A stretch of DNA of 7,432 nucleotides from Patescibacteria group bacterium (GCA_018053685.1 JAGPKW010000036.1:1-7432), one strand, 5' to 3'. Positions 1-5,691 are shown, counted from the stretch's first letter. Translations and numbers: made by a program. The notes: a model not told the origin generated them from the letters alone.

Positions 1-211
1 TTTCAAACTTAACTCTTGCAAAAATAATTTTCTTCATTTCTTCTTCTATTTTTGGAAAATCATTTTCTGATATTTTTAAATTATCAAAATCATAATAAAA
101 ACCATCATCTATCGCTGGGCCTATTCCTAGTTTAACATCAGGATAAAGATGTTTTACAGCCATAGCTAGAATATGAGCCATCGAATGGCGAATTAATTGC
201 ATATCTTCCAT
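1..211 (-). CDS. thrS: Threonyl-tRNA synthetase, N-terminal fragment (TGS domain absent)
   Basis: ThrRS attaches threonine to tRNA-Thr in the cytoplasm. Only the first 70 residues are here; the gene runs off the window at base 1. The protein starts MEDMQLIRHSMAHILAMAVK and goes straight into the ThrRS/AlaRS second additional (editing) domain. It shows the HxxxH pair (His9, His13) and the family sequence GIGPAIDDGFYYDFD. Most bacterial ThrRS carry a TGS domain of about 60 residues before this point. Here an in-frame TAA lies four codons upstream of the ATG and the T-box terminator ends about 20 bases upstream, so no TGS domain can be encoded. A second ATG (codon 4, base 202) is an alternative start; neither has a strong Shine-Dalgarno. 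Expression is probably set by the T-box leader immediately upstream. The identity is firm. Confidence 0.93.
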   Translation of the reverse strand, partial: MEDMQLIRHSMAHILAMAVKHLYPDVKLGIGPAIDDGFYYDFDNLKISENDFPKIEEEMKKIIFARVKFE

Positions 212-233
212 ATATTTATTTTAATTTATTAAA

Positions 234-285
234 TAAAAAACTTCGTCTTAATCCATAAATAATTCTTATGAATTGGGACGAAGTT
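234..285 (-). terminator. T-box attenuator terminator
   Basis: On the minus strand AACTTCGTC (285-277) pairs perfectly with GACGAAGTT (247-239). The stem continues past a CC/AA mismatch through AAUUCAUAA with UUAUGGAUU, which includes one U·G pair, around a 7-nt loop. A T-run follows directly at 240-235. Formation of the T-box antiterminator uses part of the 5' arm and would prevent this stem. It may also serve as the 3' end for transcripts arriving from AMP phosphorylase, which shows no terminator of its own. Confidence 0.93.
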
Positions 286-375
286 CCTACTCCGCGGTTC
301 CACCCACATTACGTTATATACGTCACTTAATTATTATTTATTTAATTTAGTCGGATTAACCGATAGTATTACTAC

Positions 376-392
376 TGTGCTTGGTAGGCACA
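376..392 (-). other. Candidate T-box specifier hairpin, ACC (Thr) in loop
   Basis: On the minus strand TGTGC and GCACA form a perfect 5-bp stem around the 7-nt loop CTACCAA. The central triplet ACC (385-383) is a threonine codon followed by a purine, as expected of a specifier read by tRNA-Thr(GGU). In classical T-boxes the specifier lies in an internal loop of Stem I; a specifier in a terminal loop is known from the ultrashort Stem I of some actinobacterial ileS T-boxes. A competing reading is the ACU (Thr) followed by A at about 369-366, inside a possible TAGT/ACTA hairpin, so the assignment is not unique. Confidence 0.6.
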
Positions 393-429
393 ACAATCAC
401 TAAATAAATAATTTCATAAAATTTATAAT

Positions 430-457
430 ATTATATAACTATAAAATATACTGTCAA
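430..457 (-). promoter_or_regulatory. Promoter of the thrS T-box leader
   Basis: The minus strand carries a perfect TTGACA (-35, 457-452), a 16-bp spacer and a perfect TATAAT (-10, 435-430). The start site would be near 423, just before the 5' strand of Stem I. The -35 begins only five bases after the AMP phosphorylase stop codon. Confidence 0.85.
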
Positions 458-461
458 TAAT

Positions 462-1973
462 TTATAATATTTTTACAGCTTCACTCTTTTCTAATACTTT
501 TAAAGCATCTTTTAATCTATTTTTATCTTCCGAATATAAAGTAAATAACTTATCACCAATATCAACATCTTCCTTTAATTGTTTATATAAATATATACCA
601 GCTTCTATATCTAATGGACACCCCAATGTCCTTGCAATACTGTTTAATAATTTCATATCAAAATCAATAATTGTCCCATTTTTCTTTGCAAATATATCAT
701 ATTTATATTTTGCAAGAGGCAATTCATCAGCTAATTGATTAGGATTTTTACCACCCTGTGCTTTTATAATTTCCTGCATCTTTTTATGAGCTTTACCAAG
801 CTTTAATTGCTCAGTTGCAACTTCTAAAGCTTTAGCTCCTTTTGCATATCCTGTTAAATCAATTAATTTAGATGCAAGATATAAAGATTTAGTTTCTAGA
901 TCTAATGACCTAGATGGATGTTGCTCTAATATTCTTAAAACTTCCCTAACCTGTAATATTGGCCCAATACCTCTACCAATAGGCTGACTTGCATTAGTAA
1001 TTTCAACATCCATTTTCATACCAAATTTTTGACCAACATATTCAAATTGTTTTTTAAGCTTTAATGCACTTTGCTGAGTTTTTACTTTTGCACTAGTCCC
1101 AACAGGTATATCTATTAAACAATGAGTAATGCCCATTGCATACTTTTTAGCCATTATAGAAATAACTGCTTTAGAATAAGGTTCAAGAGATAATGGATAT
1201 GATACTCTTATAATTCTATCATCAGCAGGCGCAAGATTTATCTTGCCCCCACCCCAAATTAAACAACAATTATTTTTTTGAACTAGTTTATAAACTTCAT
1301 CTTTATTAAATTCAATATTCATTAAAACATTGACACACTCACCAGTAGCAGCTGGTGTTGTAATAGCTTTAGAAAAAGACTTTGGTATAGTTATACCTAA
1401 AGATGCTATTATTGGAATGACTATCATTGTTGTCTCATTACCTAAAACACCACCCATACAATGCTTATCAGCTACAATATTATCTTTTGTTTTAAATCTT
1501 AATATATTACCATTTTCAGCCATAGCTTTTGCAGTGTAATACATCTCGTCTAGATCAGGTTCTTTCAAAAAACTAGAAGCAACATAGTATGTCATTAAAA
1601 CATCTGACATTCTACCTTCTGATATTTCTTTAATTATAATATTTATATCTTCTTCTGAAGATTTTTTACCAAGCATTCTTTTTCTTATTGCCTCAATCGC
1701 GGCTGGGTCACAGTCAACATAAGATATTTTTATAGTCTCTCCATCTTTAAGTTTGTATTTTTTCCAAATATCAGACAAAACACCAACTTCCCCAGGTGTT
1801 ATATCTGGGTTAATTATAATATCAGCAATTAATTTTTGATCATCAAAAGATAAACTTACTTTATCTATAGACTTTAAATTGTTCTTTACAGCATCATCCT
1901 CGCTAATCATTACCATCATTGCCTCTCCAACTTCAATATCAAGTTTTCTTACTTTTAAATAAAAACTCTCCAT
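462..1973 (-). CDS. deoA: AMP phosphorylase (archaeal/CPR type)
   Basis: This cytoplasmic enzyme splits AMP (also CMP and UMP in studied archaeal enzymes) with phosphate to give the free base and ribose-1,5-bisphosphate. At 503 residues it has the length of the archaeal-type family and is longer than thymidine phosphorylase, from which it differs by an extra N-terminal domain of about 84 residues. The family's phosphate/nucleotide-binding block is clear: DKHCMGGVLGNETT (residues 169-182), then IPKSFSKAITTPAAT (196-210), and WGGG at 240-243. The C-terminal alpha/beta domain is complete. A weak Shine-Dalgarno (AAAAAGG, about 8 nt before the ATG) supports the start. A small acidic ORF ends 26 nt upstream and is probably co-transcribed. 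The next enzyme of the route, ribose-1,5-bisphosphate isomerase, lies about 540 bases upstream in a different transcription unit. Substrate preference among nucleotides cannot be read from sequence alone. Confidence 0.93.
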   Translation of the reverse strand: MESFYLKVRKLDIEVGEAMMVMISEDDAVKNNLKSIDKVSLSFDDQKLIADIIINPDITPGEVGVLSDIWKKYKLKDGETIKISYVDCDPAAIEAIRKRMLGKKSSEEDINIIIKEISEGRMSDVLMTYYVASSFLKEPDLDEMYYTAKAMAENGNILRFKTKDNIVADKHCMGGVLGNETTMIVIPIIASLGITIPKSFSKAITTPAATGECVNVLMNIEFNKDEVYKLVQKNNCCLIWGGGKINLAPADDRIIRVSYPLSLEPYSKAVISIMAKKYAMGITHCLIDIPVGTSAKVKTQQSALKLKKQFEYVGQKFGMKMDVEITNASQPIGRGIGPILQVREVLRILEQHPSRSLDLETKSLYLASKLIDLTGYAKGAKALEVATEQLKLGKAHKKMQEIIKAQGGKNPNQLADELPLAKYKYDIFAKKNGTIIDFDMKLLNSIARTLGCPLDIEAGIYLYKQLKEDVDIGDKLFTLYSEDKNRLKDALKVLEKSEAVKIL

Positions 1974-1999
1974 AAATTAAACCTTTTTAATTTAGTTAA

Positions 2000-2176
2000 T
2001 TACATATATCCTTCATCATCTGAATCTCTATAATCTTCATCTTCCTCATTGCCATACCCATCAGAATCTGTATCTGTTTCTTCATTATAATATTCATCAA
2101 TATCTTCTTGATCTAGAGTTCTATACTTTTTCTTTCTCTCCTCTTCTCTAATTTGTTCATCCTCATTATATCCCAT
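2000..2176 (-). CDS. Small acidic hypothetical protein (58 aa)
   Basis: I do not recognise this protein. It starts MGYNEDEQIREEERKKKYRT, has a short basic patch (residues 14-18) and then an acidic, Tyr-rich tail; about 25 of 58 residues are Asp or Glu. It has no membrane segment, Cys or known motif and looks intrinsically disordered. The ORF fills the gap between a terminator (2236-2257) and AMP phosphorylase, ending 26 nt before that gene, so it is probably the first gene of the AMP phosphorylase transcript. No Shine-Dalgarno precedes the ATG. Its composition resembles the 53-residue acidic ORF just upstream. That makes a shared biochemical role possible, for instance as a charged binding partner, but nothing shows it. 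It could be a chance ORF, though its position and clean boundaries argue for a gene. Confidence 0.6.
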   Translation of the reverse strand: MGYNEDEQIREEERKKKYRTLDQEDIDEYYNEETDTDSDGYGNEEDEDYRDSDDEGYM

Positions 2177-2199
2177 ATATAAATAATTAATATTTATAT

Positions 2200-2228
2200 T
2201 ATTTAATATAATTATATATCATTTTCAA
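2200..2228 (-). promoter_or_regulatory. Possible promoter for the 58-aa ORF and AMP phosphorylase
   Basis: A TTGAAA (2228-2223) stands 17 bp before a poor TAAATA (2205-2200). Alternatively a perfect TATAAT at 2216-2211 acts as the -10 without a good -35. The block is nearly pure A/T, so the exact choice is uncertain; a promoter is expected here because a terminator lies directly upstream. Confidence 0.4.
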
Positions 2229-2229
2229 A

Positions 2230-2257
2230 ATAAATAAAATCCGGCTTCCCGGATTTT
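2230..2257 (-). terminator. Intrinsic terminator after the 53-aa acidic ORF
   Basis: AAAATCCGG pairs perfectly with CCGGATTTT (2257-2249 and 2244-2236) around a 4-nt loop. On the minus strand it is followed by ATTTATTTT. It begins six bases after the stop codon of the 53-residue ORF and separates that unit from the AMP phosphorylase unit. The A-rich upper flank means it could also work weakly in the other direction. Confidence 0.85.
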
Positions 2258-2262
2258 ATATT

Positions 2263-2424
2263 TTATTCTTCATCTTCTTCTTCATCCCAATTATCATCCC
2301 AATCTTCATCTTCTTCTTCATCCCAATATTCATCTTCTTCCTCTTCATCTTCAGTTTTTTCTACATCTTCTTCCTCTTCTATATCCATATCATCTAAATT
2401 CTCGGATTGATGTTTTTTTGCCAT
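2263..2424 (-). CDS. Extremely acidic 53-aa protein with WD-E repeat
   Basis: I do not recognise this protein. It starts MAKKHQSENLDDMD and then becomes almost pure Asp/Glu with spaced aromatics; 34 of 53 residues are acidic. The tail holds a 12-residue unit of the form WDEEEDEDWDDN followed by WDEEEDEE, encoded by an exact 24-bp direct repeat. No Cys, membrane segment or enzyme motif is present. It has its own promoter (2468-2495), a 5' UTR hairpin and its own terminator (2236-2257), so it looks like a real single-gene unit despite its low complexity. Acidic tails of this kind occur in nucleic-acid mimics, RNA polymerase delta-type proteins and cation or histone-like-protein binders, but choosing among these would be a guess. 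No Shine-Dalgarno is visible. Confidence 0.68.
   Translation of the reverse strand: MAKKHQSENLDDMDIEEEEDVEKTEDEEEEDEYWDEEEDEDWDDNWDEEEDEE
2268..2327. repeat. 24-bp direct repeat, 36-bp period
   Basis: The same 24 bases occur at 2268-2291 and 2304-2327, inside the acidic ORF. The 36-bp period equals 12 codons, so the repeat keeps frame and duplicates a WDEEEDE block. It lies in a longer CTT/CAT-rich stretch (purine-rich on the coding strand), typical of replication slippage. Confidence 0.85.
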
Positions 2425-2444
2425 TTTTTATAAATTAATTATTA

Positions 2445-2463
2445 TTTATGCTTTTAGCATAAA
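2445..2463 (-). other. 5' UTR hairpin of the acidic 53-aa gene
   Basis: On the minus strand TTTATGC and GCATAAA form a perfect 7-bp stem with loop TAAAA. It sits at or next to the predicted transcription start and about 20 nt before the ATG. No T-run follows, so it is not an intrinsic terminator. A 5' stabilising hairpin or a small regulatory stem are the likely explanations. Confidence 0.55.
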
Positions 2464-2467
2464 AAAT

Positions 2468-2495
2468 AGTATATCATAACTTTTTTTATGGTCAA
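2468..2495 (-). promoter_or_regulatory. Promoter of the acidic 53-aa gene
   Basis: TTGACC (-35, 2495-2490), a 16-bp spacer and TATACT (-10, 2473-2468) on the minus strand. It lies just after the ribose-1,5-bisphosphate isomerase stop codon, and the start would fall near 2461. Confidence 0.7.
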
Positions 2496-2513
2496 TAGAT
2501 ATGTTTTCCACAG

Positions 2514-3464
2514 CTATTTTATTGATTCTTTAAACATCCATGGGTATTTTTGCTTCACAACTTTTTTTATATCTTTTGGTTTTATAATCCCAAATTCTGT
2601 AATTATACCTGTTATATATTCAGTAGGAACTAAATCAAATGCAAAATTTAATATTTTAATATCTTTTGGAGCTTTCTCCCATATTTCTTTAAAATCTCTA
2701 CTTTCAACAGGTATATTATCATTAACATCACATTTCAATAATGTCCCAGAAATATACAAAGGCTTTTTAAAAGCCTTAGCAGCAAGAGCTATAGAATAAC
2801 TTCCTGTTTTATTAATTATGCTCCCAGACATACCAATTGCATCACAGCCTATTAAAACTTTTTCAACTTCATATTCTTTTCCACTTGCAGGAGATATAAA
2901 ATATGGCGCTTCACTATCAATAACCATCATAAATTTAATATTATTTTCATGTAATTCCACAGCAGTTAATCTACCTTGGAACAATGGCCTTGTTTCTGTA
3001 TTAATTACTTCAAATTTTTTACCAGAATTCTTTGCAAGTATTAATGTCTTAACAACAGAGCTAGAATGACAATGGGTTAAAATAGTATCATTATCTTTTA
3101 TAATTTTAATCCCATTTTTTATAACCCTAGCACTAGCATCTACTATTAAATCTAAATAAAATTCCGTTGCATTTACAACATCTTTCTTTAAATATTTTAA
3201 ATCTTTACTCTCATTCTCATTTAAAATATATAAACAATATCTTATTCCATTAAACAACATAGGCTCTGTTGGCCTAGCTTTTTCTATTTTCTTACAAGCT
3301 TTTATAAAAAAATTTTTAAAATCTCTTTTATCTTCAAATTTATTCTTTAATATAGAATCATGTAAAGCTAAAATAGCATATTTTGCAATATTTGTAGCCC
3401 CCTGTATTTTAATAGACTTAATATCAGAATAAGTTTTATTTATTCTTTCAAACCTTTTATCCAT
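2514..3464 (-). CDS. Ribose-1,5-bisphosphate isomerase
   Basis: This enzyme of the aIF2B/eIF2B-alpha-like family converts alpha-D-ribose-1,5-bisphosphate to ribulose-1,5-bisphosphate, the RuBisCO substrate, in the AMP salvage pathway. The 316-residue length fits. An N-terminal helical domain (about 1-110) precedes a Rossmann-like domain. The two residues known to be catalytic in the Thermococcus enzyme, a Cys and an Asp, have clear counterparts in LTHCHSSSV (Cys132) and IGCDAIGMSG (Asp208). Substrate-binding motifs RPTEPMLFN (64-72) and ETRPLFQGRL (157-166) are present, as is the NKTGSYSIALAAK block (218-230). These residues separate it from translation initiation factor 2B subunits; methylthioribose-1-phosphate isomerase is the main alternative and is less likely given AMP phosphorylase nearby. 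It follows the glycosyltransferase by 29 nt, so it may be co-transcribed with that operon, but an extended -10 lies directly upstream. No Shine-Dalgarno is seen. Confidence 0.92.
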   Translation of the reverse strand: MDKRFERINKTYSDIKSIKIQGATNIAKYAILALHDSILKNKFEDKRDFKNFFIKACKKIEKARPTEPMLFNGIRYCLYILNENESKDLKYLKKDVVNATEFYLDLIVDASARVIKNGIKIIKDNDTILTHCHSSSVVKTLILAKNSGKKFEVINTETRPLFQGRLTAVELHENNIKFMMVIDSEAPYFISPASGKEYEVEKVLIGCDAIGMSGSIINKTGSYSIALAAKAFKKPLYISGTLLKCDVNDNIPVESRDFKEIWEKAPKDIKILNFAFDLVPTEYITGIITEFGIIKPKDIKKVVKQKYPWMFKESIK

Positions 3465-3487
3465 AAAAAATCATTTATATTATATAT

Positions 3488-3496
3488 ATTATATCA
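3488..3496 (-). promoter_or_regulatory. Extended -10 upstream of ribose-1,5-bisphosphate isomerase
   Basis: The minus strand reads TGATATAAT, an exact TGnTATAAT extended -10. The TGA in it is also the stop codon of the glycosyltransferase. No convincing -35 is visible. Transcription would start near 3481, giving a leader of about 17 nt before the isomerase ATG. Confidence 0.45.
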
Positions 3497-4996
3497 TACT
3501 TTTTGCTTTCTATCTTTTGGAGTTACCCAAAATCCTAAATACTTACCAAACAGCAATCTAAAATATGCTTCATTCGCTGGTATTGCACCAAGTAATATGC
3601 TTGTTGCTGGATATATTATCCACTCTACAAATACCAAAATATATTCATAAAATTTTATCTTACCCCTTTTTCTAGGCCAAAATAAAGCTGATAATACAGC
3701 ATTAATAACAATTCCAGACATAGCTATCCTCATTAATGTCTGAAGTATATATGGAGCATTTCTAACTATTATAGATTGTCCCAAAGTTTTATTATTTACA
3801 ATCATTAATGGTAAATATCCAAATACAAACATCACTAAAGATGCTGTAGCCCAAGTTATCCCATTCCAGAATTGCTTTGATATATATCTAAATTTTGTCC
3901 AAAAAGGCATATTTTTATTCTTCAACCATTCAGTCATCATATATGGAAAGTTTTCCATTCCATAAGCCCACCTTCTTTGCTGTTTATATTGATTTATAAA
4001 ACTCTTAAAAAAATTATTCCCAGTAACAACATCCATAGAAACTGGTATATATACAGGCATTACTTTATAATCTCCATTATAATAATTTATACATTGCAAT
4101 CCAATCCTTGAATCTTCTGACACTGCATCAGAACTCCAAAATCCAACATTTACTAATGTTTCAAAATTCATACTGTGAGATGAAAAAGTAAATATTCTCT
4201 GGTCTCTCATAAATTCATACAATAACCAAAATGTTGAACCACGAGCAGTCAATCTATTAGTTGGTGAAGACTCCCAAAAGTTATTATTAAATACAGCAAG
4301 AGGTTGAAAACTAACCTTTCTTGGATCTGGCAATTTTAAATGTAAATATGTTATATGAGCAAAATATTGCTCATGAGCAATAGTATCAATATCAAAATTA
4401 GAAACAATAATATTTTTATAAGGGATGTATGAAAATTCTTTATCTATAATATCTTTTACCTTCCTTCCTGCTGATGCACAATTAGAACCTTTACCTCTAA
4501 TCTCTCCAACTTCTAAAGAATGAACAGTAATAACAAATCTCAAAAACTTATCTCCATACTTCTTCTGTATTATATCAGCTTTATCTAAAAAAGCTTGCCC
4601 TTCAGCATCTTCTCCAGCTAATACTACTATAACTTTTTTTAAATCATATTTTATATTTACAAGATGATCAAATGATTCTTCTATAACCTCTATAGGCTCT
4701 TTAAATGTTGGAAGAAATATTAAATGATATACATTACCCCAAGAATCACTAAAGTCATTCTTTAATTTTTCAAACCAATTAATTTTTAATGTCTGCTTTA
4801 ATTTTCTAAAAGATAATACAATATTTATTTCAGTGTAGACGCCTCTAAATAAAAATAAAAGGTCATAAATGATTATAAAATATATAACAAGTATAGGATC
4901 TACAAAAGAATAAATAAATAAAAATAAAAAGATTAGAGTAACTACAATTGCTGGCAAGCATTCATAAAATCTATATTTAAAGTTCCTTTCTATCAT
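3494..4996 (-). CDS. Membrane-bound GT2 family glycosyltransferase
   Basis: This is probably an envelope polysaccharide or glycolipid glycosyltransferase that uses a nucleotide sugar at the inner face of the membrane. The 500 residues begin with two membrane helices (about 15-33 and 35-50). A cytoplasmic GT-A domain follows, with TFKEPIEVIEES (97-108), GKGSN (168-172), the metal-binding DxD in NFDIDT (Asp202, Asp204), the acid pair SED (293-295) and QQRRW (339-343). Two or three more membrane helices lie at about 383-403, 423-440 and 453-475. The D, DxD, ED, QxxRW set is that of processive, cellulose/hyaluronan-synthase-like GT2 enzymes, although the substrate cannot be read here. It starts six bases after the PspC-domain gene, almost certainly in one operon, and stops with TGA. 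No strong Shine-Dalgarno precedes the ATG, which suits translational coupling. Confidence 0.85.
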   Translation of the reverse strand: MIERNFKYRFYECLPAIVVTLIFLFLFIYSFVDPILVIYFIIIYDLLFLFRGVYTEINIVLSFRKLKQTLKINWFEKLKNDFSDSWGNVYHLIFLPTFKEPIEVIEESFDHLVNIKYDLKKVIVVLAGEDAEGQAFLDKADIIQKKYGDKFLRFVITVHSLEVGEIRGKGSNCASAGRKVKDIIDKEFSYIPYKNIIVSNFDIDTIAHEQYFAHITYLHLKLPDPRKVSFQPLAVFNNNFWESSPTNRLTARGSTFWLLYEFMRDQRIFTFSSHSMNFETLVNVGFWSSDAVSEDSRIGLQCINYYNGDYKVMPVYIPVSMDVVTGNNFFKSFINQYKQQRRWAYGMENFPYMMTEWLKNKNMPFWTKFRYISKQFWNGITWATASLVMFVFGYLPLMIVNNKTLGQSIIVRNAPYILQTLMRIAMSGIVINAVLSALFWPRKRGKIKFYEYILVFVEWIIYPATSILLGAIPANEAYFRLLFGKYLGFWVTPKDRKQKV

Positions 4997-5002
4997 ACAT
5001 AA

Positions 5003-5428
5003 TTATTTTTTCTCATTTTTGTCCTTGCCAAATATTACAGCTAGACCAATGATTATAATAATTAATGGCCAAATTTTATGAAATTTTAAAGATAAAAATA
5101 AGTTATTAATTAAAAACAATGCACCAACAAAAATTAAAAGAGTGCCTAAAAAATGTATATTCCTTTCATTTGCTATTTTATAAACATCATCCCTAGTTTT
5201 CTCCATATTTATTGTATTCTCATCATGCTCTTCCGCTTCATATTCATCAAGGGTTTTTAATGGTAAAACAGCCCACATAACTAAATATATCAAAACCCCT
5301 GCTCCAAATATAGCAAAAAGAATAAATATAATTCTTATAATATTTGAATCTACATTCATAACTTCCCCAAGCCCACCACAAACTCCGCCTATATACATAT
5401 CCCTAGATGATCTATATAATTTTTTCAT
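5003..5428 (-). CDS. PspC-domain membrane protein
   Basis: PspC-type proteins are small membrane proteins linked to envelope stress sensing. Residues 1-58 form a PspC domain: KKLYRSSRDMYIGGVCGGLGE, then VDSNIIRIIFILFAI and a membrane segment ending at MWAVLPL. A charged acidic linker (about 60-90) leads to two further hydrophobic segments (about 92-112 and 118-135) that resemble the LiaF-type transmembrane region. At 141 residues it is longer than a minimal PspC protein. It lies 13 nt after the DUF333-like gene and 6 nt before the glycosyltransferase, so it belongs to an envelope operon. No pspA or other psp gene is in the window, so a classical Psp response cannot be claimed. No Shine-Dalgarno is visible before the ATG. 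Confidence 0.85.
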   Translation of the reverse strand: MKKLYRSSRDMYIGGVCGGLGEVMNVDSNIIRIIFILFAIFGAGVLIYLVMWAVLPLKTLDEYEAEEHDENTINMEKTRDDVYKIANERNIHFLGTLLIFVGALFLINNLFLSLKFHKIWPLIIIIIGLAVIFGKDKNEKK

Positions 5429-5441
5429 ATTTTTAAATTAA

Positions 5442-5684
5442 TTATTTATTTCTATTATTATAATACTCAATTGAATCAATTTTCTTTCCATCTACTATAC
5501 AAATCTCTGATTCTGCACCATCAGAGTTCAATATGCTTCTATATTCATGATTATTATCTATACAATATTTTTTAGCCCTAGATAATACATTTTCTGGTTT
5601 ATTATATTCTATTCTAAAAAATATAAGACAAGCTATAACAAAAAATATAAAAATAATACCAATATTTTTATAATTTATTTTCAT
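5442..5684 (-). CDS. Small DUF333-like membrane or lipoprotein (80 aa)
   Basis: The protein starts MKINYKNIGIIFIFFVIACL. This is either a signal anchor (about 8-24) or a lipoprotein signal with a VIAC lipobox at 16-19 (Cys19). The exported part has the pattern AxxYC (37-41), a central SDGAESEIC (54-62) and a terminal KIDSIEYY (68-75). It follows the DUF333 layout (AxxYC, then G..C.., then a C/W-type end) but lacks the usual third Cys. DUF333 members are often lipoproteins of unknown function. The open frame extends upstream to 5777, but that stretch encodes a terminator hairpin (5726-5749) and overlaps the preceding gene, so I start at Met32 of the long frame. A good promoter ends seven bases before this ATG, so the mRNA may be leaderless. 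It is the likely first gene of the operon with PspC and GT2. The family match is tentative. Confidence 0.65.
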   Translation of the reverse strand: MKINYKNIGIIFIFFVIACLIFFRIEYNKPENVLSRAKKYCIDNNHEYRSILNSDGAESEICIVDGKKIDSIEYYNNRNK

Positions 5685-5691
5685 ATCTTCT

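Larger units (their letters stand above)
231..423 (-). promoter_or_regulatory. T-box riboswitch leader of thrS (Thr-specific)
   Basis: This is a transcriptional T-box that senses uncharged tRNA-Thr. The diagnostic T-box sequence reads AATGTGGGTGGAACCGCGG on the minus strand (310-292) and fits the consensus AANNAGGGUGGNACCGCG. The UGGA (302-299) would pair with a UCCA tRNA end, which needs U at the discriminator. Upstream are a small ACGT/ACGT hairpin of Stem III type (about 313-301) and a compact Stem I region closed by a long AU-rich helix (about 410-325). A 5-bp GC-rich hairpin inside Stem I shows ACC, a Thr codon, in its loop. Downstream, the CGUCCC segment (about 280-275) can pair either with the T-box or within the terminator, giving the usual two-state switch. 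thrS starts about 20 nt further on. The class call is strong; the Stem I fold is my hand reading. Confidence 0.92.

Noticed and set aside
325..410. A degenerate tRNA gene (three small hairpins inside a closing helix)
   Set aside because: The hairpin with a 7-nt loop looks like an anticodon arm, but there is no proper T loop or 7-bp acceptor, and the canonical T-box sequence and attenuator downstream explain it as T-box Stem I.
1330..1539. Plus-strand ORF of 69 codons inside AMP phosphorylase
   Set aside because: It is antisense to a well-conserved enzyme core, has no ribosome site and gives hydrophobic low-information protein, as expected of a shadow frame. The plus-strand frames at 2488-2799, 2818-3069 and 6222-6428 were dropped for the same reason.
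3494..3496. Genetic code 25 (UGA as Gly), as in Gracilibacteria or Absconditabacteria
   Set aside because: The GT2 ends normally at TGA with a sensible C-terminus; reading on gives only a short nonsense tail. No ORF here needs UGA as sense.
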